A DNA stretch of 64,000 nucleotides from NCBI RefSeq assembly GCF_905171775.1, contig NC_053492.1, positions 186,154,778 through 186,218,777 of the forward strand. Reading direction: 5' to 3'. Positions 24,069 through 35,535 of this stretch are shown here, in pieces. Within the stretch, counting starts at the first letter, position 1, and each line of letters starts with the position of its first letter. A program made the translations under genes and the position numbers. Origin of the DNA: Rana temporaria. Taxonomy: Eukaryota > Chordata > Amphibia > Anura > Ranidae. The notes under the pieces were generated by a model. It saw only the letters and a list, made by a program, of their open reading frames with translations, did not search any database and had not been told where the DNA came from.

Positions 24069-24600
24069 AGCAATTGCTTAATTCCACACTAGAAATGAGT
24101 ACCTCATTGTCAAAGGGCAGGCAGATCAATCTTGATCACTTATGTGTTCATAGAGGTGTATAGATAATCTGTTTCAATTCCAGCATCCCCTTTATCAAGG
24201 CCTTTTGTATGGAACTGGCATTCCAGAGTCAGTCAAAAAATAAGTAATAAATAAGTCAGTTTGTATAAAGTAACAGATTTGCACAAAAGATATGGACCAC
24301 AGAAAATATCAACACGTTGATAGCAGTCCTGCCTATAGATGGATGCTCTCTGTAGTCTAAGTTTTTTTTGCAAATCTGCTAACTATACAAATGGACTTTT
24401 TATTTCATTTTACTGTCACTTGGTTTTGCCTCAGCAAAATTAATTCCATACAAAGAGTCCTGATGAAGGGGACATTGTAATTTACCCAAAATCTGTTGGC
24501 TCTATACCTCTACATACAATAAACACATCCATGATCAAAATTGACCTGCCTACCTTTTGTCATTCAGGTTCATTCCTCTGGTGTGAAATTGACTTTTTAT
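24069..24600. repeat. Old inverted pair of Penelope-like terminal repeats
   Basis: About 24069-24232 and 24440-24600 are diverged inverted copies. Both contain a GAT(A/G)AAGGGG motif, ACACCTCTA/TACCTCTAC, GATCAAxATTGA and a CTGCC.ACC block. The right copy has CTGATGAAGGGG at 24460, the start of a hammerhead-type core, but AAAA follows where GAAA is expected. Confidence 0.45.
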
Positions 24601-25485
24601 TTAACTTTTTATTGCTGTCGTTGTCATCCATGTGGTATTTAGAAGCTACTTCCTGTCATGGGTGGCATTGGTAACTAGGATGGGAAGTGTAATCTTCCCA
24701 GTGGGCTCACAGAAAGCAAAAACGATATTGAAATATGTTCTACCACTTCCCCATCTAAACAAAGCTAATACAAACAGTTTTTTGGTTGGACTACTTTAAA
24801 AGAGCCCCTACACTGGCAACATAACACAGTAATACATTTATCACATCTCAGGGCTAGTTTACCTGATTTTATCCATAGCCACTGGGAAAAAATAGATGTA
24901 GGAGGTAACCCATCATTCTGGGATGGGCTTCTACTTTAAAAAACAGTTGTGATGAGGTTACATGTGCTCTTTAATCTTTTTCCAACACCCCTTCTAAAGT
25001 AACACCTTTTCTATTGTGTACTATTGATTTCATGTCTGTTTTATTTTAAGAAATCCTGCATGTTGTATGTATTTTTTATTTGCCAAAAATGCCTTTTATA
25101 TTATATATTTTAGGATGTTTTCTTACAGTTGATTGAATTTCATTGATTGAAACAGTCAGCTGCACCAATTGTTGCAAGTGTTCAACCATTTTGTATAGTA
25201 TTTTAAAGTCAGTGCCAGATCAAGAAAACAGTTCTCCAGGTAAAATGGGTCCCCTCCTTTAAATATTTACAGTTGGTTACTTAGCGTGGGCCCCTTCTCC
25301 TTTCTCAGCTTCAGTGCTGGTATATTGTACAGCAGATATTTCCATCCATGTTAAAAATATATTAACATGAACTGAATGACCAATATAAATATTAAAATGC
25401 ATTTTTAATAATTAGGATACCCTTGTGAGTATTATTTAAAACCGTATTAAACTAAAATCTCAAAAATATTGCAGATGACAAATTC
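24601..25485. other. Mostly unassigned non-coding sequence
   Basis: TTTTTTGGTTGGACTACTTTAA near 24778 looks like the right end of a TTAA-type repeat. Nothing else supported. Confidence 0.4.
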
Positions 25486-25488
25486 TTA

Positions 25489-25866
25489 TGTCTCGTATAC
25501 ACGACTGGTTTTCCTGGCAGGAAAACTGCCATGCGAGCATTTGGCCGGGAATCCTGGCCGTGTGTATGCTACATCGCAGTTTTCCCGACAGGAAAACCAC
25601 CGGGAATCCCGGTGGGAAAAAAGAGAACATGTTTTCTTTTTCTCCCGCCGGGATTCCCAGCGGTTTTTAAGCCTGCAGTTTTTCTATGGGGAAAACCTGC
25701 AGTGGAGCATACACACAGCCGGGTTTCCCGACCAAACCTCTCATGGCAGTTTTCCTGCCAGGAAAACCGACTGCCAAAAAAGCTACTGAGCAGGTTCTCG
25801 GTATTCCCCTTGGTTTTCCCAGAGGACTTTTTACCGCTGGTAAAAACCAATTGTGTGTACAAGGCA
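25489..25866. mobile_element. Harbinger-like MITE (378 bp)
   Basis: TGTCTCGTATACACGAC / TTGTGTGTACAAGGCA termini with TTA on both sides (25486-25488, 25867-25869). The interior has repeated inverted GGTTTTCCTGGCAGGAAAAC-type hairpins. Confidence 0.75.
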
Positions 25867-26033
25867 TTAGACATAGTGGCTCTGTTAGGTTTTTTTTTTA
25901 GGCTTTTTTTCCTCTGTTTTCACCTGGTGATCTGGCTAGTAACACTTCTCCTGTATTAGAGTGCCCCTACTCTGTATGAACGAGCACAGGGGCACCTTTG
26001 TACATCAGGATTGTTAATCTGGGGGGAGTGTAA

Positions 26034-26410
26034 AGCCTCGTACACACAATCCGATTTTTGGCCAACCTAGCATCAGATTTTTGTCTTCAGGGCGTGAGCC
26101 TGGAGCTTGTCTTGCATACAACAAACACGAACATAGTGACGTACTATGAGGATTTTTTGAGCGCCACCCTTTGGGCCCCTTCTGTTAATTTTGTGTTTAG
26201 AGAGCATTGATTCCGAGCATGCATGTCTGTACTTTTTTGTGACGGACTTGTGTACAGATGATACGGAAATCAGACAACAGACCGTTGTCCTCCAAAAATT
26301 TACTAGCCTGCTATCCAACATTTTTTGGCCAAAAGTTGGACAACAATTGTCAGAAGGAGCGTACTAACAGTCAGATTTTAGGACAACAGCCTGTCAACAG
26401 ACAATCCCCT
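26034..26410. mobile_element. Truncated Harbinger-like MITE
   Basis: Left terminus AGCCTCGTACACACAATCC preceded by TAA. The right terminus is missing; the sequence runs into a TTAA-type element fragment near 26411. Confidence 0.55.
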
Positions 26411-26681
26411 GTCAACAGAGTCAGGACACTCTCTACGTTGCAGATAGAGACAGGAGCTGTGTGTTGGTGGGCGTCCTGACTCTCCTGTAGTCCAAGGGAG
26501 GGGGCGAGCATGACACTCCACACCAGGGAGAAAGCCTTGCATTACTGTGTGGAGTTACAGACAGAAGAACAGGAAGTGAGGATTTCTCAGAAAAAATAAG
26601 GACATTTAAAAGCAAAATGGAAGTATGAGGTAAGTGAAGGAGGCTATTTAGGAAAAATAAAATTGTACCTTTACAACCTCT
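26411..26681. mobile_element. Truncated TTAA snap-back MITE
   Basis: Matches the right half of the element at 53801-54301 (CACACCAGGGAGAAAGCC, TTTACAACC end), with TTAA at 26682. The left half is lost. Confidence 0.6.
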
Positions 26682-26685
26682 TTAA

Positions 26686-28707
26686 TGCAATGTATGAAAA
26701 TGTGTGCACAAAGCATACTGTAGTTTGGCACCTTAGTGTAGTCTGTAATTATACGTGAACATGGATGATATGAAGCAATAAACACGCTGCAGTACTGTAG
26801 TTATTGATAGCCAAAAATTAAATAAACCAGATTAGAGCAGAACATTTTATTCTGAGCAAAATGTGGTACATTTTACGGAGAATTAATACTCTGAATTGAT
26901 GGTGCTGATATGTGCCTTACCAATTCTTGTGGAGTATGCAATTTAATTACAAGTCAACTTTAGAATGAAAGCCTAGTGACAGTGAACAGGCTGTATACAG
27001 GTCAGTGCAAATCAATTCACGTGCTAGTAATTTGCGTCATGCGCACTGGACATTTTTTCTGCTGCTCCTAGGGAAGTTTTGACGTTTTTCTTTTCCTGCC
27101 TCTAAACGCCCCTGCGTGTTAGCCTATGTGTCAATGCACAAATAGAAATTTAGAAGAGTTTAGAGGCAGGGGTGTTTATAACTCCCTAACAAGTGCGTCC
27201 AGGAGCAGCAGAGTTTTGGTAGAAAAAGGGAAGGAGTCTAGGAGAGTTAGTAAAACGTTCTGTGTGCGTGAGGCCTAAAACAACTTCAAAGTTGTGGTAT
27301 ATAAAAAGCTTTAAAGAATATCCATGGTCAAAATATTAACTCATAGATTCGATTGCACATTGTATCTGTTTAATCTATTAATCTGCGCGATCTTGAAGTT
27401 TGTAAACTTACTTTGTGACATAGTCACTATGCCCTGTGGGTATGCATTTCTACGTTACACATTTTTTAGAGCCTGCATTCTCAACTACAGAGGTGCTAAA
27501 AGGCGGAGTTTCAGTACAAGAATCACAGGTTGCAGGCAGCAATGTACCATGGGATATGTAGTCCTTAGAAAATTGAAATTAATTAGCAGAGGAGAAGCTA
27601 CAAAGCATGCAGTGAATCCGGCGAAATTGTGGAAAGAGATGGCCAGCAGACAGACAGGCAGAACTCACAACATGAAAGGAGATTTTTCAAGTAAGCTTAT
27701 ATTGGATTGTCAAATATCTATAACTATTGTTTGTATTTATATTATAATGCTATCATTTTAAAATGAGAGCATATGCAGTGACCAAAAATTTCCTTTGACT
27801 TTAGGCATTAATAGCCTCCTAAAAATTCTGACTAATGTGATCAGATTAAAGTTCTATAAATATTTGTAAATACTGAAACTATGATGTCAAAGGGACCTGT
27901 CAGGAAATCGATGTGAAATCTGGCCTGGAACATGTAAATGCTTATTAGGCGTTCCAAAACATCACTGGCTTATAATGCTTGTTCTAGGTCAGCATCAGCA
28001 AGCCACCAAATAGTGAAGGAAGGAGAAGGGGGACAGCCTTGAAACTTGAAACTGGAACAGGTATGCTGATCAGGATTTTCCTATGTATCCACTAGCTGCT
28101 TAGTTGTTCCAGGTCACAAACTGGCACTGAGGACAGAGATAACTAAATAACTAACATTTTCTTTTTTGACAGTTTTCAATTTTTTTTTTAAACATAAACG
28201 GGTAGTGTTACATGGCCCAGGAGGTCTAGCCCATTGTACTGCCCATTGCAAAAGTATTATGTACATACTGTAGGTCCTGAAATCTAAAAATATATTAAAA
28301 TGGTTTTGGATTGCAGCCTTGCTGATTTTCTTTTTTAATGTTGTATTTTAGAAACGGCGTGTGCTAATTTGATGATTTATGTTACAACTATGCCTTATTA
28401 TTTTTTTAAACATTTATAAAAAAACATTTTTAAATAAAAGTTCTACTTTGTACAAGTGTGTTACTTTATTTATTTATTTTTATATTTTATATAATTTTTT
28501 TTTATAAACTGCGCTACAATTTCCAGATCCCTACAAATCTGACCTATAAACCCAGGAAAGCTTGGTTTCTAATAGATTTGGCTATACCAAGCTATTCATC
28601 ATATCTCCCTACACTGTATGATTATCACTGTGCAGAGCTAAACACATAGGTTTAGCTGACCTACAGGAATAAGTATTTGTTCAGTGACCAAATGTACAAG
28701 AGAAATG
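26686..28707. other. Mostly unassigned non-coding sequence
   Basis: A repeat-like patch at 27049-27281 has an inverted pair (CTGCTGCTCC near 27060, GGAGCAGCAG near 27202) and a GTGTGCGTGAGGCC end. A 145-codon frame at 27324-27761 shows no domain. 28440-28505 is T/A-rich. Confidence 0.4.
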
Positions 28708-28715
28708 TTATAGAT

Positions 28716-29306
28716 CATTGGTGGCCAACCAGTGGCCTGGGGGCCAAATGTGGCCCCCGGAGCCCTCTGATGTGGCCCGCGACCTCCTGCTCTGGAATAG
28801 CGGGTTGGCAAGCCCAGATCACAGGTTGCCGATTTACCATACCACAGCATGAGTGTTGTGAATGAAGCTGGTGGTAGAGGAAGAAAACGGCTGCGGACCA
28901 GAGCCCCATAAGCTGATGTTTCCTCTACAGCGCCGGCTTTGCCACAGAAGGAGTCTATGGCAAAGTTCAGCTAACCCGCAGGATAGACACAGGTGCACTA
29001 CGCTGCACCCGTAGTGTGGGTAAACCGCAGCACATCAGTTGAAAGCAGTCTTAGGCCCTTTTCACATGATCAGCCCGACCAAATGGGACCCTCAATTCAC
29101 CTCTACAGAGCGACAGATGTCCATTTACGCTCGCCTACCTCCAATCTAAAAAACAGAAGGGAATTTGTCCCCTTCCATCTGGGCAGATCGGAGGGCCAAT
29201 AGAGTAGCCGTGACCTGTCATCCGCACGCCCTCGCTTATTGTGGCCCACGACTGGTTACCAAGTTGCTTAAGTGGCCCTCGCTATTCAAAAGGTTGGGCA
29301 CCCCTG
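28716..29306. mobile_element. Non-autonomous hAT element (591 bp)
   Basis: Perfect 8-bp duplication TTATAGAT (28708-28715, 29307-29314). Termini CATTGGTGGCCAACC and inverted CAGGGGTGCCCAACC. Contains TGTGGCCCGCGACC. Fragments of the same family occur near 39538, 41760 and 52450-53350. Confidence 0.88.
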
Positions 29307-29352
29307 TTATAGATTAACTTATTAATGCTAAACAACATGGCTGAAGAACGCT

Positions 29353-29600
29353 AAAGCCTAGTACACACCACTAGTGTGACAGCTCAGGTCAGAGCCGCTG
29401 TACTAACAATCCAATGTTAGCTATTGTGTTCTGACAGGGGGACACCCCACTCCCCCGACAGAACACTCCGGCCAGTGCTCTCAGCCTTTGGCTGAAAGCG
29501 CTGATCGCGAGCTGGTCAGCTGCTGGTTTTCCAGCATGCTCATTTAACAGAAGCCAGCCGAACGGCTGCCATACATGGATCTAATTGACTCCTGGTTTGA
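29353..29600. repeat. Dispersed repeat (AAGCGCTGATCG family)
   Basis: Shares GGCTGAAAGCGCTGATCG, GCTGGTTTTC and CAACAGAAG-type blocks with 55110-55280. Termini are not defined. Confidence 0.45.
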
Positions 29601-29618
29601 TGCTTGATATCACACTTA

Positions 29619-29767
29619 TGCCGCGTACACACGATCTGGCTTTTGCCTGGCCAAATCACATCCGAATTCCATCGGAAAAAATAGAACATGTTCCATATCT
29701 AAACTATGATTGAATTCATTGGAATTTCCGATACAAAAACGGAAATTACGATCGTGTGTATGGGGCA
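29619..29767. mobile_element. Harbinger-like MITE (149 bp)
   Basis: TGCCGCGTACACACGATC / GATCGTGTGTATGGGGCA, with TTA on each side (29616-29618, 29768-29770). Confidence 0.8.
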
Positions 29768-29843
29768 TTAGATGACAATTGGGCTGTTTAGTACACTTTG
29801 GGTACAAAAACGACTGCTTCCAGTTTGAGCAATAGATCCTTAA

Positions 29844-30347
29844 AGCGGGAGTTCACCCCAATTTTTTTTTTTAACATTAGATTTATGCTCATTTTGTCAA
29901 GGGGAATCTGGTACTTTTTTTAAAATCAAAGCAGTACTTACCGTTTTAGAGAGCGATCTTCTCCGCCGCTTCTGGGTATGGTCTTCGGGACTGGGCGTTC
30001 CTATTTGATTGACGGGCTTCCGACAGGCTTCCGACGGTCGCAAACATTGCGTCACGAGTAGCCGAAAGAAGCCGAACGTCGGTGCGGCTCTATACGGCGC
30101 CTGCGCACCGACGTTCGGCTACTTTTGGAAAATCGTGACGCCATGTATGCGACCGTCGGAAGCCTGTCGGAAGCCTGTCAATCAAATAGGAACGCCCAGT
30201 CCCGCAGCCCATACCCGGAAGCGGCGGAGAAGATCGCTCTCTAAAACGGTAAGTACTGCTTCGATTTTAAAAAAACTACCCGATTCCCCTTGACAAAATG
30301 AGCATCAATCTAATGTTAAAAAGTAACTTTTTGGGTGAACCTCCACT
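29844..30347. mobile_element. TTAA-flanked fold-back MITE (504 bp)
   Basis: TTAA at 29840-29843 and 30348-30351. The left end AGCGGGAGTTCACCC mirrors the right end GGGTGAACCTCCACT, and the inverted arms run almost to the centre near 30095 (GCCGAACGTCGGTGCG / CGCACCGACGTTCGGC). The transcript would be one roughly 240-bp-arm hairpin. Confidence 0.88.
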
Positions 30348-30351
30348 TTAA

Positions 30352-31231
30352 CTCAAATACGTTTTTTAATCTATACACTTGGCTGGTCCTCTTGAAAGTA
30401 GTAGGTTAACATCTTTCCCAAAAGGTACATTATTTTATTTATAATTTTTAGGACCCCCTTTTTCCCCTGTCTTCTCTGCCTGATGTTGTGTTTGTAAGTA
30501 GAGTTAGTGAGACACAAATCTATCAACAGCTGCAGAGAGGTGCAGGTAACGTACAAGCCAAAAATCTTTGCAGTCATATAGTTTGTATAGTCATAGTAAG
30601 TGCTCTGCTACTTCTGAATAGGCAGTGAATAACTGAAATCTATTACTGTTAATAGTAAAAATGATTGGAAGCAACAACTTATCACACCAAATTTATACAC
30701 CTTTTATAAAATGATGACCAGCTATACAATTGCTGGTCATACAAATGATTGCTTCTTTATGTAGAATAATTTTGATAATGCAAAGATTTTGAGTTTACGG
30801 GTAATCCTACCATAAATCTGCCCTTGTAAAGCCACCTTATAAAGTAGTACTTATATTGTTATCAACAGACCCAGTCATGATTTGTTTCATAATCAGATGT
30901 GGAAAAAGCTTGTTCATGTATAAGCACCACTGTGAAACAGTCTGCTGAAGTTATGTTAAGGAAAACACTCCCTTTTCTGGGAAATGAGGGGTTTGTATGC
31001 TGTGCTTCTGTGGTTTATGGATGGAAGCCTAGAAATCCCTTATGTGCTCATTGAGGTTATTAGCAGAAAGAGAAAACAGAAAAGAACAGGATTGGAGCTG
31101 TACATGGTTCTAGAGCACTGCTACTCAACCAGCAGCCTTGAACCACCAAGCCCTCCAAAGCTTCTTTTGAAGGTTATGCTGGATAAAAATGAATGACCTC
31201 TTCTACTGATTATAAAAAATCTGAAAGAAAT
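30352..31231. other. Unassigned non-coding sequence
   Basis: No gene, terminal repeat or tandem array recognised. Confidence 0.45.
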
Positions 31232-31234
31232 ATA

Positions 31235-31913
31235 GGGCCAGATGCATGTAGAATCGCGGCGGCGTAACGTATCGTATATACGTTACACCGCCGCAAGTTT
31301 TCATCGCAAGTGCCTGATTCACCAAGCACTTGCGTGAAAACTTACGCCGGCGGCCTCCGGCGTAAGCCCCGCGTAATTCAAAGGGGCGTGTGCCATTTAA
31401 ATTAGGCGTGCTCCCGCGCCGGACCTAATGCGTATGCTCCGTTTTGAAATTCCCGCCGTGCTTTGCGCGAAGTGACGTCATTTTTTCGAACGGCGACGTG
31501 CGGAGCGTAGTTTCGTATTCCCGGACGTCTTACGCAAGAATTTTTTTGGGGGAAATTCGACGCGGGAACGACGGCCATACTTTAACATGGGCTGTGTAAA
31601 GTTAGGGCAGGTAAAACGACGACTAACTTTGCGACGGGAAACTAGACTAGCAACGACGTAACGAACGTGAAAAACCGCTGTGGGTCGCCGTAAAACCTCA
31701 TTTGCATACCTGACGCTGGAATACGACGCAAACTCCACCCAGCGGCGGCCGAGGTACTGCATCCTAAGATCCGACGGTGTAAGACAATTACACCAGTTGG
31801 ATCTAAGGGCTATCTATGCGTAACTGATTCTATGAATCAGTCGCATAGATACTCTGAGAGATTCGACGGCGTTTCAGAGAAACGCCGTCGTATCTCTTCT
31901 GTGAATCTGGCCC
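31235..31913. mobile_element. MITE family A, copy 3 (679 bp)
   Basis: GGGCCAGATGCATGTAG / GTGAATCTGGCCC termini, with the 3-bp repeat ATA at 31232-31234 and 31914-31916. CpG- and TACG-rich interior. Confidence 0.8.
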
Positions 31914-31916
31914 ATA

Positions 31917-32406
31917 GTTCTTGCCCACAGTGACCAGATCCCTTGTTTCACACGTAATGAATAGCCTCATATTTTTTTTTAACAATAAAGAATAGCCTCA
32001 TATTTGATTTATTTTTCAACAATAAACCTTAGAGATTTTACAACACAAGGTATGAGAGCCTGCAACAGTTCAGTAATGCTGCTAGAATATTTGTCTTTAA
32101 TATAACTGCCTAATGATTTTCAGATACACTTATTATTTAAGACCCTTTCACGTGGGGCGTGTGTGCAACCTAGTTTGGCACGGGTGCTGCGTCAAGCTCC
32201 ACTGCCTGCAGCCTGTCAAAGTCTATGCCAGGCTGAAATACGCTGTAGCTGGACAGGGCTGAACTCTGCACTGAGTGCTACTCGTATTTAGTCTGCATGC
32301 ACACCTGTGCGTTGTGTTTTTGCATTTTCTTCCACACATTTTGTCATGCATTTTTGCATGTTTTGTTAGTGTTTTCATATGTTTTTAGAGCTCAGGCTTT
32401 TTTGTA
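31917..32406. other. Unassigned non-coding sequence
   Basis: Contains a short duplicated TAATAGCCTCATATTT motif (about 31957-32003) and a TTTGCATTTT-rich patch. No gene seen. Confidence 0.4.
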
Positions 32407-32409
32407 TTA

Positions 32410-32652
32410 GGCTTGGTTTCCAATTGTGCGACTTGTCATGAAACTTGGGACTGAAAAGTTACATGACAAGTCATACCCCCATGATTTCAAATGAGTACCG
32501 GTCATATCTGTGCGACTTCAAGTTGCAGCGACTTCAAAGTAGTCCCTGCACTACTTTGGTCCCACTTTGATGCGACTTGAGGTCCAGGACCTCAAGAATA
32601 CACAGGCATAGATTAAAAAAATGTGCAACTTTGGAATAGTGGAAACTGAGCC
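32410..32652. mobile_element. Harbinger-like MITE with GGCTTGGTTTCCA ends
   Basis: Left GGCTTGGTTTCCAATTGTGC, inverted right GGCTCAGTTTCCACTATTCC. Flanks TTA (32407-32409) and TCA (32653-32655). It abuts the next element with only the three-base target between them. Confidence 0.65.
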
Positions 32653-32655
32653 TCA

Positions 32656-33071
32656 AGCCTCGTACGCACGATCGGATATCTGATGGAATCTAATCCGATG
32701 GATTTTTTCATCAGATATCCGATGAAGCTGACTTTCATCAGTCTTGCCTACACACCATCAGTCAAAAATCTGACCGTGCCAAAACACGGTGACGTAAAAC
32801 ACTACGACGTGCTGAGAAAAATTAAGTTCAATGCTTTCTGAGCATGCGTCGACTTGATTCTGAGCATGCATGGATTTTTGACCTATGAACTTCCACACAG
32901 GCGATCGTTTTTTTCTATCGGTTTTTTATCCATAGAAAAAATTTAAAACATGTTCTATTTTTTTTCACCGATGGAAAACAAACTAATGGGGCCCACACAC
33001 GATCGGTTTGTCCGATGAAAACAGTGCATCGGTCTGTTTTCATCGGACAAACCAATCGTGTGTACAGGGCT
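32656..33071. mobile_element. Harbinger-like MITE (416 bp)
   Basis: AGCCTCGTACGCACGATCGG / CCAATCGTGTGTACAGGGCT; flanks TCA (32653-32655) and TTA (33072-33074). Confidence 0.75.
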
Positions 33072-33074
33072 TTA

Positions 33075-33571
33075 GCCAATTTAAAACAATATCATCTGTG
33101 ACATTACTTGTTGTTGTGTGTTTCTGATTCCAGGGTTATTCTTAATAAAAAAAAAAGGAGGCACCGCCATCTAAGTATATCTATTTTTTTTAAAACACAC
33201 AAATCGTAAAAAAAAGATTGGACTCAGAAAAGTGAAAGAATACAGGCAGATCATCTGTCTCCTTGTAACGGCCAGTGACAGCTGGAAAGGGTCCAGGAAG
33301 GATGGATGAAACTGTTATAGATCACAGATATGATAGGCAGGAACACGGGTGAGTTTCACCATTGGGGCGTCACTGGACAGACCAGCAGGCAGCAGGATGT
33401 CCACGATTCTCGGAGGAGCATGGATGAATTTACCCAGAGGTGGTCGCTGGGTGAGCTGACCAGCGGGGAGAGCTGACCGGCGGGGAGAGCTGCAGCCTGG
33501 AGCCGAATCTGTGGGATCTGTGGCTGGAAAGATGTCGGGCCATGATGATGCCCATTGTGTGACCTTTCTTT
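33075..33571. other. Mostly unassigned non-coding sequence
   Basis: A short GCGGGGAGAGCTG duplication lies near 33465-33495. No gene or element recognised. Confidence 0.4.
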
Positions 33572-33720
33572 GTTAGGGGGCTGAGGTTAGGGTAAAGGTT
33601 AGGGGGTTAGGGTTAGCATTAGGATCAGGGTTATGGTTAGGGTTTGGTCCTTTCCTTTGACTCAAACCTTGATCTTTTACCTTAACCTTGACCCTAACTC
33701 TAATCTTGACACTGACCTAG
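33572..33720. repeat. Degenerate telomere-like repeats in head-to-head orientation
   Basis: 33572-33647 has seven or so GGTTAGGG-type words. After a short spacer, 33662-33720 carries the opposite strand sense (CTTAACCTTGACCCTAACTC). Strongly diverged from exact TTAGGG. Confidence 0.6.
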
Positions 33721-33744
33721 ATAAAAACCCTGATATATTTTTTT

Positions 33745-34115
33745 CTTGAAGTATAACTAAAGGCAAATCATGTTTTAATTTTAAATAAAGGGGATAGAGA
33801 ATAGAACACCTATTCAATTTTTATTGCTGTCTGTACCTCGTTTGGAGATTCACCATCTCTACACTATTTATCCTGTGTACCATTATCATTAAAAGTGAAA
33901 TAACAGAAAATCTAAAATTTTGGGCTGTCCTCAGAAAAGTAATAGGGGGGAAATCCTCCTATAGGGGACACTAGTTCTCGTGACCATGGGGGCCCCAAGA
34001 GATTCCCTTAATTTGCAGGGATTTCCTCTGACTGCCTGCTTTGGCTGTAGGACAGGAAGTGAAGGTAAATCTTCCCAATAGGATACAGATGGCAAAAATA
34101 AGCCTTACAGGGGTT
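33745..34115. repeat. Diverged MITE-like repeat
   Basis: GTATAACTAAAGGCAAA at the left resembles TTAA-type termini such as the one at 47408. The right end is vague. Confidence 0.35.
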
Positions 34116-34199
34116 ATGTAACATCACTGGTGAACAGAGTGAACCACAACTGCGGTTAGCAAGGATTTCAATGCGCTTCTTTATGTGACAACTCAGTGT

Positions 34200-34770
34200 T
34201 GGGCCTCAGGCGTCACTCCACACAAACAGGCATTGAGCTACTAAGGATGGACGCATTACAACATGCGACCAGAGCTTAGCGTTTAAAATATATATTTTCT
34301 TTGGAGATTCCAATACACCTATATAAGTGATTATCAGTACGGGCCCCCAGGCGTCACTCCACACAAACAGGAGTTTGGGGGTTCTCTACATCATATCACT
34401 TAAACATATAGGGATGTATTAGGCCACTAAGGGAGGTGGTATGAAATACCATCAACCCTTAGCATAGAAAAGTTAGCGAGAACATTTTCAACAAATTAGG
34501 ACAGGGCCTATAAACAATTTATACTTATGTCAAGCACATAGTATATATGAGTCGTAGTGACAACTAATAGTTGTGTATGAGAGGCAATATAGCTCAGGTA
34601 CTTTGAGAGTACACATAGTAAATAGAAGTTGTAGTAATAACTAATAGTTGTGTATGAGAGGCAATATAGCTCAGGTACTTTGAGAGTACACGTAGTAAAT
34701 ACGAATTGTAGCTACAACTAATAGTTACTTATGAGAAGTGAATATAGCTTAGGTAATTTAAGTGTAGATG
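34200..34770. repeat. Local tandem repeats, about 77-bp period
   Basis: GAGAGGCAATATAGCTCAGG recurs with a 77-78-bp period over about three units (about 34545-34770). GGCGTCACTCCACACAAACA occurs twice, about 145 bp apart (34209, 34352). Confidence 0.8.
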
Positions 34771-35032
34771 TCCCTTTAAGTTCTTCCATAGCAAACAATC
34801 CTTAGCAAAGGGGTATATTCCACATAGTATGTTGATAACCAGCAGACATTACAAACAATAGCAATTGTGTTAGATGAAACATAAGCAACAGTTCTTCCTA
34901 TAGCACTACAAATTTAGTTTTGCCCATGGTTCTACTTTAATATTCCTATTTTTATCACACGCTTTTTTCAAATTTTTCTCCTCTAGAAGAGATAAAAAGA
35001 TAAAGTGCTCCCAGCAAAAACACATGTACACA
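34771..35032. other. Unassigned non-coding sequence
   Basis: No feature recognised. Confidence 0.35.
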
Positions 35033-35034
35033 TA

Positions 35035-35184
35035 CACTATATTACCAAAAGTATTGCAACACCTGCCTTAACACGCACATAAACTTTGATGGCATCCCAG
35101 TCTTTGTCTGTAGGGTTCAATATTGAGTTAGCCCACCCTTTGCTGCTATAACAGCTTCAACTCCTCTGGGAGGTCTGTCCACTA
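35035..35184. mobile_element. Tc1/mariner terminal fragment
   Basis: CACTATATTACCAAAAGTAT is a well-known Tc1-like terminus; the following GATGGCATCCCAGTCTT block matches (inverted) the end at 63864-63977. Truncated where another repeat starts (AGGGATGAGCCGAAC). Confidence 0.75.
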
Positions 35185-35535
35185 GGGATGAGCCGAACAC
35201 CCTCCGGTTCGTTTCGTAGCAGAACATGCGAACAGGCCAAAAATTTGTTCGAACATGCAAACACCGTTAAAGTCTATGGGACACGAACACGAAAAATCAA
35301 AAGTGCTAATTTTAAAGGTTAATATGCAAGTTATTGTCATAAAAAGTGTTTGGGGACCTGGGTCCTGCCCCAGGGGACATGTATCAATGCAAAACAAGTT
35401 TTAAAAACTGCATTTTTTCCGGGAGCAGTGATTTTAATAATGCTTAAAGTGAAACAATAAAAGTGAAATATTCCTTTAAATTGCGTACCTGGTATGCCTG
35501 TATACCTAGTATGCCTGTAAAGTAGCACATGTTTC
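35185..35535. repeat. Dispersed repeat starting AGGGATGAGCCGAACACC
   Basis: Contains the GTTCGAACATGC and GGACACGAACACG words of a family I recall as abundant in amphibians. It runs to about 35535. Class unknown. Confidence 0.5.

Noticed and set aside
27324..27761. 145-aa frame
   Set aside because: No recognisable domain, signal or splice context; contains repeat-like CATGGGATATGTAGTCC.
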